Shown: positions 34,146 through 46,335, counted from the first letter of the stretch. The stretch: 64,000 bases of DNA from Mermis nigrescens (GCA_036768485.1 JAVLUZ010000153.1:240215-304214); one strand, 5' to 3'. Numbers and translations are program-made. The notes: generated by a model from the sequence alone, not told the origin.

Positions 34146-34789
34146 ATTAAAATGTTTACTGTCAATATTTATATGAATTTTTCGGTTTTCAGTCGAAAAT
34201 TAATCAGATGCTGTTTGAAGTATGATTGAATAATTTTATAATTTCCTTTCTCTGACATATCTACAAACAAGCGCACAATGAGGTTGCATGTTTATCTGAT
34301 GATTAAAAATCATGTTGGAAGATTTGTAAAGTGACAAAAAATCATTTATTTATTGCTATAAAATATTTGTATCATTTAATAATTGCAAAGTGATGAAAAT
34401 GAGGTTTGATCGCGATTAAAAGCATGCAGCAGTCAATTTCAGTGAATTTCCTTACATATTTTACTATTTCTGACAATTGACTGATAAATGTTTTTATTAG
34501 GCGTTTTTGACCGTTTTGGCTGGAAATTGGTGGTCATTTATCCCCTCCCACATAAAATGGCCGGGGGCCCCCACCCAAAATTTAGAGCCGTTATATGTAT
34601 GCCAGCGCAGCCCAATTTTTTTCCTTAGTCGCTGGTTATTGCTTGTTTCGTTAATTATTGATTGGTGTGCTAGTATTGGTTTGTTGATTATTAGTTGCTT
34701 GGCCTTGATCATGGCCATTGGTTAGCTTTTGGATGTGTAAGAAATGCATTATCAAAACTAATTTCGCTTGGTCTCCATTTCAGTCAAAC

Positions 34790-35265
34790 CTCGATAATAA
34801 ACACTCGGATAATAAACACTCCCGCTTAATAAACATCCTTTCCCTTGGTCCCTGCCAAACTGCTACACTTTATCAGATTTAACTCGGTTAATAAGCACGC
34901 GATTAACGGGCGATAAACCCGAGCCCATAATATCGCGTTTATATGACCACGTGCTAATGGTCCTTACTAGTTAACACTTGGCTAGAACATATGACTAAAC
35001 GACATTGTACTTCATTTTTGCTTTCATAAACAAGCCGGTCACACGTCGTATGGGATGTTAAGCGCGCTTTTATGCACAATGAATGCAGAAATCATTAATA
35101 TTTATAGAGATACAGTAATGTCTTGCCATATGTCTTGTTATGTGCCATATGGGAATCAATAAGTAGCAACTCGATTAGTAAACACAATCGGTTAGAAAAC
35201 ACGAAACCCCTCGGTCCCTCTGGGCTGCTAATTACTGGAGTTCGAGTGTTTACTTTATTGACAAT
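34790..35265. mobile_element. Pogo/Tigger-like MITE, approximate
   Basis: The left side reads CAGTCAAACCTCGATAATAA with repeated TAATAAACACTC, and the right side has GAGTTCGAGTGTTTAC, the inverted form. CAGT-C-AACCTCG starts and AATAAACACTCG words are typical of pogo-type MITEs. No exact right end or TA duplication was fixed. Confidence 0.45.
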
Positions 35266-36574
35266 CGGAATGCCATATTTTTGCCCAATGAACAGGTTTA
35301 TAACGATTTCAAGGGCAGAAACAGCTACTTCAGCATAGCTTTCTTCTATTTTTTGAGCATGAATTTGAAAAATTTTTCGACCTCGTGTCAAATAATACTG
35401 AAAATCGAGCAGTAATTTAAACTTCTAACCGTCCTTCCGCCTAAATTTCACAAATTTTACGACGCATCGCGCCGGATTTTCGCTAAAGTTCAAGAAATTT
35501 TAAGATTTTTCACAAAAGATTGTCGAAAATTTCAAAATTTCTTTTGAAAATGTTGCGCCGAAAAAGCGATTTAAAAAAAGAGAAAGTAAAACGCCTAAAA
35601 ACGCTGTGACGTACGTCAAGGGCAAAGTTTTGAACCCATTTCGACTGTTTTTCGAAAAGTTGAAGTACCATCTCATACGAAATTTCAGATCCGCCACTGA
35701 ATGTTCCGTGAATTTCGATGAAAGCCCACGAGTCCTGTGACTAAACTTCTAATAGCCGGATTCGGATTGTTAGATGGGACACCCTGTATATCTCTTGTCT
35801 AATTTAACGATACAGCTACTCTTAAATCAGTTTTATAATTCATTGTTATTTTATTATTTATTATTATTATTTTTTATTATTTTTTTATTATTATTGTTTG
35901 ATTATTGGCCTATTTATTGAATAATTGGTGATTAGTTGATTGATTAGTTGGTTTAAAAAATCATTCCAGTGTATTTCCCTGTCTTCCTCTTCATTTTCAT
36001 ATCATTTGATTTGATTGCCATTTGCTTGAAATTGTGAGTTAATACCGAATCGAACATAATGCTACTTATATAAAGGTAATGAAAAACAAAAAATACGCGG
36101 TTTTCAAAAAGAAACGTAATACACGTAGGCAAGGTAGAGGTCATTTGTGGTTTTTTGTGGTTATTGTCAAGGGTTATTTTTTTATATTTTATATTCATTT
36201 TTCATTTTTCGATATTTTTTATTTTTTATTATTTTTTACTTTATCTTTTAATATTTATTTTGCTTTTCTTACTGTAGTCATTCTTCTTTTGTACAAATTC
36301 TCTTTGAACATACATAAATACGGTCCCTAAAAGTCAATGTATATTCCATATATGAAAACCTTATTTTACTATCATATGGTATAGTAGAAAGATGAAAAAT
36401 ACAAAAATTTATCAATACGACGTTCTGTAATGTTTTCCGTTTTCGGTTATAATTTTCGGCCTTTTTTCGGAGTAACCTCAAAAATTGTTTTGCAGTAATT
36501 TTCGTTTTCTCAAAATCGCCTGACAGCGCCTGATATTCGAAACCTGATTTATGTGTAATAAGTGGACAAGCACG
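35266..36574. other. AT-rich intergenic with microsatellites
   Basis: A (TTA)n-rich stretch occupies about 35842-35905, and a T-rich stretch 36175-36270. The phrase CTCAAAATCGCCTGACAG near 36510 recurs in variant form near 8225 and 51768, so it belongs to another small dispersed repeat. No gene is recognised. Confidence 0.5.
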
Positions 36575-37050
36575 TGGGGGTTTGGGGGTCTAGAACCCTA
36601 CCGCACAATAGAAAAATGGGAAATTCTGTGCGGAAAAGGGAAGTAAAATGAGACCAAAAATGGATGAAAATTAAACATTTTCTTTAACCGTGCTTGAAAT
36701 TGGCCAGAAACTATGGAATAACGTAGTTTCAACGCTATGTTAGCATTTATACCAGTTTTTCTGGTCATTTTACGCTAAAAAGTTTAGTTTTCGACCACCC
36801 TTACGGCGGATGATCCCCACCCCCCCCCCTCCTTCCCGGAGATCGGGTTGTCAGGCATGTAGCTGGCCGCCCTATTTTGGGGGGACCAACACCAATTTTG
36901 GGGGGACTAAGCCCAAAAAGGCCAAAAATAGCACATAATAATGTTTGAAAAGTCCTATTTTTTCGATTTTTCTAAATTTCAGGGGGTCCGAACCCCTCCC
37001 CCATTCCCTCGGAGATACGTGCCAGCGGGTTGTGCATCTATGGTAATGAA
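36575..37050. repeat. Dispersed repeat family D, copy 2, interrupted by a family A MITE
   Basis: Same order as copy 1: GGGGGTCTAGAACCC, AAAATGGGAAATTCTGTG, GATGAAAATTAAACATTTTC, GGCCAGAAACTATGGAATAA. After the inserted MITE it resumes with TGTGCATCTATGGT, as in copy 1. Confidence 0.65.
36852..37025. mobile_element. Family A MITE, hAT-like, 174 bp
   Basis: It starts CAGGCATGTAGCTGGC and ends GATACGTGCCAG, flanked by a perfect 8-bp duplication CGGGTTGT (36844-36851 and 37026-37033). The interior phrases GGGGGGACCAACACCAAT, GGGGGGACTAAGCCCAAAAA and GGGGGTCCGAACCCC are shared with the copies at 38474 and 55555. Confidence 0.92.
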
Positions 37051-37088
37051 TAACTCCTCTCTCCCCTAAGCCCGTGTGTAAAACGTAC

Positions 37089-37379
37089 CGTTTCGACCGA
37101 ACGACATCGAAAAACGTGGCACGCGAAGTTCACAGGAGCTCGAAGCGGTTCAGTGGCCGAATTAAGCCTAATTCCTTGACCAATTTGAGGCCCATTTTCG
37201 GCGGAAACCGTATTTGATTTCTCTTGCTGCTCTATTGCGCAAGTGAAAGCGAAACAACACTCATCTTCGTCGCTCGGAGACTGACGCCCCCGGGCGCAAA
37301 ATAAAATTCGGCTAATTGGAAATTGAGTCAAACAGGAGGAGGCTTGACCGATCGAATTCGCATCGAACAACTTAAATAA
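37089..37379 (-). CDS. RABGAP1-like: RABGAP1-like gene, exon with second half of the PTB domain
   Basis: This 97-codon exon contains FPISRILFCARGRQ, DECCFAFTC and HVFRCRS, which align with the PTB-domain core of RABGAP1/RABGAP1L (YKILFCVRG, DCFAFT, HVFRC in human). It begins after CAG at 37380-37382 and ends at donor ACG|GTACGT, both usable on the minus strand, and keeps phase 0 with the upstream exon. A roughly 36-residue Gln/Ser/Asn-rich insertion between the FAFT and HVFRC strands is absent from the vertebrate proteins and probably lengthens a surface loop. The acceptor lacks a strong pyrimidine tract, so the left edge could shift by a few codons. The following exons (rest of the kinesin-like region and the TBC domain) were not found to the left. 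Confidence 0.8.
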
Positions 37380-37389
37380 CTGTTTTGCG

Positions 37390-39061
37390 CCCTTAAGGTC
37401 ATTGTCAGGGCACATAAATGTAAACGGCTCGAAATTTTAGGTCAGGGTCTCAAACCATTTTCAGGGAGGGGGTAAGGGTGCGTAAATGACTCAAATTTTT
37501 GCCCAAAAATAGCAAAAAAACACTTTAAAAAATATCTTAAAACGCAACTTTTCGCTACAAATCGGGCAAGTGGGGTTAAACATTTTCTGGCTTTGGCGGG
37601 ATGAAGGAACGTCCAAATTAGGATAGGGGATCCCCAAACCAAACCCTCTTACACGTGTATGGCGGGGCATATTATATGGGTAAGTTAGGGCAATTAACCC
37701 TGCTCCGAAGACGGCCTGCGGCCACCCCTCAAGCCCACTGAAAAGTTAACATCGTTCGAAGAACATTTTTTAAATATCTTAAAAAGTAGAAGGGCTTTGA
37801 ATATTCGACCTTCTGGTAAGGATTAGCCTCCTAAAACCATTTTTTACATGCTTTTAGGCCATTTTTATCAAAATAAAAGACCCACTCCCGCCTGCAAAAT
37901 AGCCAGCAACCGCCAGCCACACTTTTCAGCAATTAAACGCATGCGCACGAAGTTTGTTTATGTGCACTCATGCACACAAACCATATGAGAGGGCAGGCAT
38001 TTTCATGCGACTTTGGAATAAAATTTGTTTCCTGCATTTTTGGGGACAATATAAATAAATAAAAAATGCTTAACTTTCAAATCGCTTCGCATTCAATAAT
38101 GTTTTCCTCTTCAGTTTATCCATAGCAGTAATCTATAATTTAATTTTAAAATAAAAAGTCAAAATTAATCGAGACAATATTTAAGAGGCGTGTACCAATT
38201 TAATTCGAAGAGTAATATTCAAAGATTATACTTTTTCTGGAGCAAAATAGCCGTCTAATTTAAAATATTCAAAATATCGTTTCAAATCGTTACATTTACG
38301 TAAATGTGATATAAATTCGCGATACAACTACTGAGCAGCCGTTCACTCGTTTTAAATTTTGCCAACTTCTAAGTTCATTTTAGAATAAACAGCTGAAGTC
38401 GGATTGCGTACGCAAACTTTTGATTGAATTTGTAGAATCTTGTTGTAAATTAAGGTCATGAGCTGCTTACCCTCAGGCACGTAGCCGGCCGTCCTATTTT
38501 GGGGAGACCAACACCAATTTGTAGGGGGACTAAGCCGAAAAAAGCCAAAAATAGCACAAAATAACGTTTAAAAAGTCCTATTTTTCAGATTTTTCCGAAT
38601 TTTGGGGGGTCCGAACCCCCCCCCATTCCGCCCTCAGAGATACGTGCCTGCTTACCCTGGTCAAACCAAATCCAGCAAAACTGATTATGTAAACGATTAC
38701 CTTCGAAACGAAATTACGTACAATGATTGCAATTGTTAGTTTCATGACATAAAATTCTCTGCACATTTAGTTTTACGCATTATTCAATAATTTTCGGTCT
38801 CACTATTCAAAATTTTACGGGATTTTAAGTAAAAAAGCTTGTGCTTTAGGAAGGCATTTAAAAAAAATATTCGGAAAAGACGCTTCAAATTGCACTAACG
38901 ATTCTTACGGCACAGCAGTCAAATTAAATGTAATAAAATGCTCGATTTCAGATCTAAAATCGATAAAAAGTTGTAGGACAGCCGAAAGTTTTCATAAAAC
39001 TTACCACTTTAAAATGAATAATAAGAAAACGATAAACTCTGTTGCAGTCTACATACTTAAC
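37390..39061 (-). other. Intron of the RABGAP1-like gene
   Basis: About 1.7 kb separates the two PTB exons. It holds the family A MITE at 38474-38650 and otherwise AT-rich sequence without a second gene. A strong GTATGT donor lies three bases inside the proposed GTTAAG donor, but using it would break the reading frame with the next exon. Confidence 0.6.
38474..38650. mobile_element. Family A MITE, hAT-like, 177 bp
   Basis: It starts CAGGCACGTAGCCGGCC and ends GATACGTGCCTG, with a perfect 8-bp duplication CTTACCCT (38466-38473 and 38651-38658). It lies within the intron of the RABGAP1-like gene. Confidence 0.94.
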
Positions 39062-39208
39062 ATCCCCTTCGGACGTATACGGGATGGATACCGTGACGTC
39101 AATGAACGAAACCATTTCGCTCGATTGCTTATTCAATTCGCGCATGGCGTTTTGTATATCCGGCTCAGATTTGGGGTTTTCAATAGAAGTACAACCGAGA
39201 TAGAGCAC
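39062..39208 (-). CDS. RABGAP1-like: RABGAP1-like gene, exon with first half of the PTB domain
   Basis: A 49-codon exon in phase 0 at both ends encodes VLYLGCTSIENPKSE, NAMRELN and FIDVTVSIPYTSEGD. This corresponds to the first strands and helix of the RABGAP1 PTB domain (human LTYLGCASVNAPRSE ... LDVTLSVPNVSEG). Acceptor GTGCAG|GTG and donor GAT|GTTAAG are on the minus strand. RABGAP1 proteins are cytosolic GTPase-activating proteins for Rab small GTPases; the PTB domain is thought to mediate partner binding. RABGAP1 and RABGAP1L cannot be told apart from this part alone, and TBC1D1/TBC1D4, which also have PTB domains, fit less well. Confidence 0.88.
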
Positions 39209-39211
39209 CTG

Positions 39212-40771
39212 CACATAGCGGTATATTTATGCCCCTAAATTATGCCTCACGCGACATACACAGGCAATTAAAAGCTTGCTTGGCTAAAAAAGAAATAGGC
39301 TTTAAAATTAAGTCTGATCCTCACTCCGAAATATTTCTCTATTTGACTGATACAAATACAACGATTGCCCATAATAATACATACGAGTAAAAAATCAACT
39401 TAATTCTCTAAAATTTCTGCGTAAAAATCCTTTTTTAAGATTAATCAATTACAAAACTTCAAGCTAATGGCAATGCACCCTTCAGTTGGCGCTAATCTGC
39501 TTCGAAAAAGGTTATCGGGAATTAAGACACTAAATTAATTTATTAAACAAAAGTTATTTATTTACTTATCTATCTATATTTATTAAATTTACTTTGTTCT
39601 AGGTACCTAAAGGATATAGATGCTGGTATTTAAATAAATAAATACCTGAACTAGTAGTACCTAATAAAAAATCGATTGTATCGAACATTTTCTGGCTGTA
39701 CTAATCCAGATCATATATTCAGTTTATTCATCATACGTACATGTAACACGGGGGATAGAGGGATCTCCCCATCCAAAGTTGGTCGTTCTCATCCCCCAGT
39801 TAAAGTCAGGAATTATTGAGCCCCTTTTTGCACAAAGATTTGCGATTTTTGGCCAGTTTTAAAAGCTTTTTTGCCATTTTTTCGTTAAAAATTGAAGGTA
39901 ATTCCCCTGAAATCAACCGACTACTCCTCCACGGTTTTTTTTGTATTATTCGGCAAAGATTTTTCCCGATGTACAAAGACTTTTTGGAACCGTCTTTGTA
40001 CATGTACAAAGATTTTTGGGAAGACAAAAATTGCAAAAAAGGTCTGAAATTCGCAGAAGTTTTGGGCGCTTAGCGCCCAAATGAGTAATTGTGTGTTCTA
40101 TATATCTTTATAATGGCAGAAATTGCATTTGGAAAGGAAAAACATCAAATTTTTCGGCGCCTCGCGCCGTTTTAAGACGATTCTTAGTGCTTTTTGCCCG
40201 CAGAAACCCAGAAATTAGCTAAAATACACTACCAAACGTCGAGCAACTCTGTTTTTACCACACTAAGACCGCTACCGTACCATATTATAGTACTCAAAAA
40301 TTTGCGTGTACAAAATGTACAACGACTTTTACGGACCATCTTTGCATATACATGTGCAAGCGGACCTTGCACAAAAGACACTGTAATCCTCCTAAAATTG
40401 AAAGCCGGTGCTTGTCTGATATTTATATATTCAGCGCACGGCCATCAAATTAAAATGAATCTTCTATCAAACAGGTCTTTTCCAAATTAAAATACCAAAT
40501 TCTTGTAAACGCCAATCTACTTCCATCAAAATATATACCTACTAGTCGCTACGGTTGCTTCCAACCGGTCTGTGCGTAAGTCTGCTTCCGTTGAATTTTT
40601 GTCAACGAAAGCGAAAAAATAGTCGGTCCTTTTTGCACCAGAGCTTTTTAAAATTATATTATATATAATTACGAATAAAACCACACAAATTATTTATTAG
40701 GTATCTACATAATTTATAACTGACATTACATTTGTATTTTTATGTTTATTTATATACTCATATCAATTCAC
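39212..40771 (-). other. Intron of the RABGAP1-like gene
   Basis: AT-rich intron of about 1.56 kb. It holds a perfect 20-bp palindrome TCTTTGTACATGTACAAAGA near 39993, several TTTGCACAAAG-type words at 39828-40380, and two GGCGC-type hairpin motifs (near 40065 and 40158). No other gene seen. Confidence 0.55.
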
Positions 40772-40890
40772 CTGATCAAAAAAGCATTGCGCGCCCTCCA
40801 ATGCCCTTAGCATTTTTAAACCCGCACTGGTTCTTGTCGAATAGTGTTCGTCTTGCGTCGACTCGTTCATTTTTATAACGAAGTTATTTG
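40772..40890 (-). CDS. RABGAP1-like: RABGAP1-like gene, N-terminal coding exon
   Basis: The exon has excellent borders on the minus strand: TTTTCTTTTGCAG before 40890 and CAG|GTGAAT after 40772. It encodes NNFVIKMNESTQDEHYSTRT, SAGLKMLRALEGAQ and CFFDQ, which joins in phase 0 to VLYLGC of the next exon; vertebrate RABGAP1 also has a short hydrophobic lead-in (VVFSK) just before its YLGC strand. If translation starts at the ATG at 40870 the protein has 33 residues before the PTB domain; if the upstream exon at 41810-41954 is real the N-terminus is about 88 residues. Confidence 0.7.
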
Positions 40891-41809
40891 CTGCAAAAGA
40901 AAATGTTTGCGACTTAAAGTTCGAACAGAAAATATACAAAATCGGAAAAAGACGAGTGTCAAGGTCAATAGCGCGGACGAGCATAACGAAATAGAAAAGG
41001 GAAGTCGTAGAACAAATAAGAAAAGACAGAAAAATGCACCGTTTCATGCGATCTTAATAATGCAGTTCGTTTTGAATATAACATAAATTTTACGTTATTC
41101 CGACTAAGAAGATCGCAATTGATTTATTTTTATTTAATTTTGAATCCCATTGCTCTATTCACTTTGCTTACAACAGCTGAAAGGACAATTCACGCTTGAA
41201 CTTTAACTCGTTCCAGCTCCGAAATCTAACAATATTCAAATTTATAACCTGACATTTATATAGGTAGCTGATACGGCCTGTATTTTTTAATATACAAGAC
41301 AAGACAAGAAAATATTTATTGTCCAGAAATAATACGCGAAATTTGGTAAAACACAAATGCATAATAAAGACGCGATTAACAAATTTTTTTTAAATTTTTA
41401 TTTCACAAATTATTGATGTTTACCATTTTCGAGGATTTCCATTTAAAAAAAGTAAGCATCCCGTTTGAATAGCATGAATCAATCTTGTCATAACACTGCT
41501 TAAATCGCCTTGTATGCTATAATCCCGAATGTACTTGAAAAAAACAATAAAATTTACATAAAATTAGCACGTACTACCACTAGGCCCTATTCATTCGATC
41601 GAAAATTATAGCGACAGAAAGACGTAATCAAATTGGATCGACAACAGCGATATGCATGCAAAATTGTTGAGAAGAAGGATAAAAGAGCAAATAAGGCGCA
41701 TGACAAATTCAGAAAAAGTCGAAAGAGTAGAAAAGGGGCATAACAAAGTGGACAGATGATACACAGCTGGACAAGAAGCAGAGCAAAAGCTCCAAGTAGT
41801 GTAGTGCAC

Positions 41810-41954
41810 CTAAAACCAGTTTGTCCCTGACACAGCGTCTGATAGTCGACGGCGAATTTTTCATCGCATTAAACGCCATTTCAGCTATTTCGTCTCCTCG
41901 TTTCGCACTGACGTAAAAAACGCTCGAGCTTTGACGACGCCGGCCGTTGAGCAT
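41810..41954 (-). CDS. RABGAP1-like: Possible first coding exon of the RABGAP1-like gene
   Basis: From an ATG at 41954 (context AAAAAATGC) the minus strand encodes MLNGRRRQSSSVFYVSAKRG, IAEMAFNAMKN and TIRRCVRDKLVL to a donor TTTTAG|GTGCAC. The donor phase (1) matches the acceptor phase of the exon at 40890, so the joined frame stays open. The stretch is GC-richer than its surroundings, like the other exons. There is no conserved N-terminal motif to confirm it, so it might instead be 5' UTR or chance. Confidence 0.4.
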
Positions 41955-42573
41955 TTTTTCGGACAAGTTGTTTTTCCGTTCAAACAGAAAATTTGGGACG
42001 ACCGCGGATTACATGATAGGACGCATTTGGGCTCAATAGGTAGCAATAGCAAATTAATTTACTACTCACTGCTGTCTCAATGTTGCAATTCGACTAATAC
42101 CCGAAGCTCGGCTTGCTATTGTATATTTCAAAACAAGCATTGCTCGGGTTACTGTATACGCCAGATTATCCACTAGATGTTAGTGAGTAGTATAAAAAAG
42201 CGATCGATTTTCAGCACTTTTTAATTTTAGCGATCGCGGAAAATGGGAAAGACGCGGGCGGGCGAATGTCAGTTGAAAATTAATGGTTATCGGTGGTTCT
42301 AAACAGGAAAAAGCGCGGCAGAAGCAGTGGATAATATGGCGAGAATCAGCACAGCTACCTACCCACTTATTTACTCATTAGACGTCGAGTAATAGACACC
42401 GAAAGCTAGGGGTGATTAATTAATCGATGAATGGCTTAAAAAATTAATATCGGCCGATGTGGAAGTCAGCTTGGAGATAGATAGGTACTAGCTTGTTCTA
42501 TAGTTATAATATCAAGTAAGGCGTTATTATAAACAAACGTCAATGAGATGGAAGAGCAAAATTCGACTCTTAT
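41955..42573. other. Upstream region of the RABGAP1-like gene
   Basis: Moderately GC-rich DNA next to the proposed first exon, including GCGATCGCGG and GACGCGGGCGGGCG near 42230-42265. It is the natural place for a promoter, but no TATA box or initiator can be defended. Confidence 0.3.
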
Positions 42574-44794
42574 CATAGGTAGCGCGACAACGCAACCTAT
42601 AATGTACTTGGCCATCCTTTTTCTTATGTTTATCACAGCGAATGCGAATTTTGTGCACCCCCTCACAGCAACAACGGCACACACCTGGCAGCTGTGGCTT
42701 TTTTTAATCAATAGATAATTAAAAGACTCGATGTTGATTTTTTTATTTGTTTACACTCAAAACCGAGTTAACAATGAGTGTGTAAAGTGTAAACCGAAAA
42801 ATCAAATAATTTGCGAAGGGCAATTTTCTAATGTTGCCCCTGAGTTGTAAATTACGAATCTGACCTTAAAATTCCTTTACACTCAATAGTTGTTGCACAA
42901 AAGTGTAAAGTATACGTTATACGTGTTTTTACTCTTTGTTTGTCCTAAAGCTTACCTATTTCAATTTTGCTTTCTAAGCAGTCCAATTGATTTTATAATG
43001 TAGAGGATTAAAATATCTCAAAGCCAAAAATTTTTTCTTTTTCAACGTAATATCTCTTGATCTGTGATCGTTTTAGTGTAAAGAGTTCGAGACGAAGAAA
43101 AAAATTTTTGAAGCTACTCCGCTAAGTAGGCGGAACATGCTGTTTATGCTCAAAATGTGCCCTGACCTAAGCGTTACACTTCCTAATTTATTTTCTTTCT
43201 ATACACCCAATATTGCCTTATTAGCGCAGGTGTAAAGTTTACACTGAGAAGCACTTTTCCGCCCATAGCTTTGGGTATGATCATCCTTTTTTAAATGACA
43301 TTTGTAACGTCAGAATAACGAATCTGACCTAAATATTCGGGAGCCGGAGGTTATTGAGCTAAATGGTGAAGTTTGAATCATGCACATAATTGCTAATGAC
43401 AATATTTAACTCCATATTGCATATTTTTTGATCAGTTTTTTATTTCTAAGATTTTTGACTTATCTTTAATCATTTTTATTCACAAACATGCACTGTTTAA
43501 AAGGTTAACTGGATGAGAAACATTTTTCAAAATACTACCGGCAAATTCTTTCATAATAATAATAATTCTTATGCGCTGTCTTTATCGAACCAATTCCAAT
43601 ATTTTTTCCTGTTAAAATCCATGCAAATTTATGTCTGTCCATTTTTGCTATGTATTCGGCTCATAAATTTTCTTGAATTGTTTGCATTTGCTGACGCGTC
43701 GACCGGATTGTTGATTTGTTGCCAGAATCGTTCATGTTGTCTTGCTCGAATAATAATTTTTGTTGCTTTCTCGTGCAGCATGCGATTTTTAGCGGCCGAC
43801 ACATCATTGCGTCGGTTGATACACTTGATGTGTTTGTTGCCCCATGCCTGGCTTCCGCTTGCTGTTTCTTTCAATGCAGGCTTTAATTTTTATTAGATCA
43901 GTAACGTCCTTGGCGTAAATTTTAATTCAATACATTTTCTGACTACTGTTGTTATCATTCTTTCAATGTCAGCACTTCATATTGAAGCTATAAACTGCTG
44001 AATAAAAACTGAAAACTGTTGCCCTTAATCATAGCACATGCAAACTTTGAATTTAGCTCACCTCAAGCATTTCTTGTTCAAAATACATCAGGAAAATATT
44101 TATACTAATTTTTGAATCGATCCAACGAGGACTTTTACTTAGGTTTTTTCCTCTGATTAGGGTTAGTAAGATTACCTTTTCCTTGTAATGGGAATGCAGA
44201 GTTCAAAAACAAAATGCTAAGAAAAAGTAGAATACTTGCAAGTAAAAATGTTCCGGTGGAGCAAAAGGATGAATATACTTGGATTTCTTTATTCTTACGA
44301 ATGTAAAAGGAGAGGACTAGGGAAAATTTCCCTATAGCGCAAAGCCGTAAGAATGTGCTAAACAGTTAGACTTCCTCTAAACAACGCAAAAATCGAAGTA
44401 TATTCTGCGGCCTAAGAAAAATCAAGTTTTAGTCGCAAAACATTTTTCACTGTTTTGCAAATAACAATTGAAAGCTTTCATGTTTGTTATACAATTGATT
44501 TGTAATTTATTTCACGAAACCTTACCTTCCACAATGGTCAAATGGAGAACAAGATTCTCTGAGTAAACTTAACACCTCCAGGCCAACTCAATTCAGTCTA
44601 CAGAAACAGGCATAAGCCGCAGAATATACTTCGATTTTTGCGTTGGTTAGAGAAAGTCTAATTGTTTAGCACATTCTTGCAGCTTTGGCGCGTATAGGGA
44701 AATTTTCCCTAGTCCCCTCCTTTTACATCCTTAACAATAAAAAAATTCAAGTGTATTCACCTTTTTGCTCCATCGGAGCATTTTTTCTTGCTAT
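42574..44794. mobile_element. Composite repeat E-F, copy 2
   Basis: It repeats the order of copy 1: CATAGGTAGCGCG with inverted ACCTAT, TGTGCACCCCC, AACGGCACAC, a TTTACACT-rich middle (42740-43250), and a foldback block at 44232-44794. In this copy both foldback arms (about 44232-44412 and 44612-44794) are about 185 bp and include CGAAGTATATTCTGCGG. An 81-codon minus-strand frame at 43629-43874 is unremarkable. Confidence 0.5.
44232..44794. repeat. Foldback block F, copy 2
   Basis: The left arm reads AAAAATGTTCCGGTGGAGC and the right arm GCTCCATCGGAGCATTTTTT. The arms are about 185 bp and separated by about 200 bp. It is homologous to 26016-26757. Confidence 0.8.
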
Positions 44795-46335
44795 TAACAT
44801 AATAGTTCACGGATAATCTCAATAATCTCCAGTGTTCACGAAACAGTATTACCGTGATACTAGACAATGGTCATACTAGTAGCAACGTATACACCGTATA
44901 TGAACGATGTTTTTCGCACAATACCCATTTGCACGCGAGCAAAGGGAATTGTCAGGTCATCCGTGTTCTCTGCACCATGGTCATATAAGGCATTTCTCCC
45001 TAAATAAATTCATCCTTTCTGCCATACATTCACTTCACACGGTCATAAGCTCTGGGAAGAGGGATGAGCCGAGTTTCCTTGGGGGGAGTAAATGAGTAAT
45101 TTTCACCTATTTAATGTCAAATTTTTGTACTTAATTCATCGTATTTTATTTTTCATAATATTTATGTTTAAATTTGCATAAAAGCAATATCAATAAGAGC
45201 AATGGAATGATCTATAACATCAATTATGTACAAAATAATGGAAGAGAAGTTTGTGGATGAACGAATTCAACGTCTATTGCTCGAAAATAAGTACGCTTTT
45301 TCATGATTCCAGCAACCAATTTTAATCCAAAATGGCCTGGGGAGGTATGCTCCTCAAAAGTTGTGGTAGACCGGATATCCCCATACCTCACCACCCCCAG
45401 TGTGCATGAGTGCTTTCTGTTATTACTTTGAGTTTGATGAAGGAAAATTGAAACAGTCTGAATATTCACCGAATATTTTCACATTTCGTTCACAAACACG
45501 ATTAATAGCAGAATTTTTGAATTCCGCATATATACATATGTTCGTTTCGAATCAAAATTTAAAGCTCCGATAACTCTCAGATTACCTATAAAGAATAAAG
45601 CGCGAAGCGACGAAATCTTCGACGATTTGTAGGTAATAAGTATATAAATATTTGTATATTGAATATTTATATAATTAAAAAAATTGTATTTTAAACACGA
45701 ATTTTCACAATTTTCACTTTCTTTTAAAAATTTCCGATTTACTCGCTGCGTAAATCAACACCAGAGTTAATTTGCACGTGCGGTCTGTCATTTGCATTAT
45801 TCAGAAAACGCATACGTTGGAGAAACTTGAAAAGTTTTCACTCCTGCCTCCAGAAATTTTTTCACCCGCCCCCCAGATTAGCGATTTTCCTAAAAAATTC
45901 CACAAAAGTTCCTAGAAAAGATGCTGTTTTAAAGAGGTTTCAGCTATGTGTTTGCCTAAAAGAATTTCGTTCAATTTGTCCATCTTTTGACAATCTTTTC
46001 TTTAATTTATTCGTTTTTTTTCAATTTTTATGTTTTTATGCTCTAGAAAGACAGGCATCGTCAGAAACGCCGAAAAATGAAGTTTTTAATGCGTATCCGC
46101 CATTTTCTGAGCCCTAGAAGCACCTTGAAATTTCAACCCCACCAAATCCCCATGCTGTGCATGTGTGAAAAATTGCACTTGTTTGAATTCCACGTGGAAA
46201 CAAGATGAATGCATGGAAAGAATATAGCAATTGTTTATCATAATATTTTTCCAGGTATATAGAAATAAGTTCAACTAACTCAAATGGTTTTTTACACTCA
46301 AATATTATCTCAACAACATACTGAGACGTACGAAC
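44795..46335. other. Intergenic, no gene recognised
   Basis: AT-rich. Frames at 44907-45095 (+) and 45224-45469 (-) lack family resemblance and splice support. A GCGCGAAGCGACG motif copy lies near 45600. Confidence 0.45.

Noticed and set aside
36278..37088. Further RABGAP1 exons immediately left of 37089
   Set aside because: No stretch with the expected post-PTB motifs was found; the sequence is family D and A repeat.
39056..39061. GTATGT donor three bases inside the proposed exon end
   Set aside because: It is the stronger donor by consensus, but it leaves phase 2, which no acceptor before the next PTB exon can complete in the right frame.
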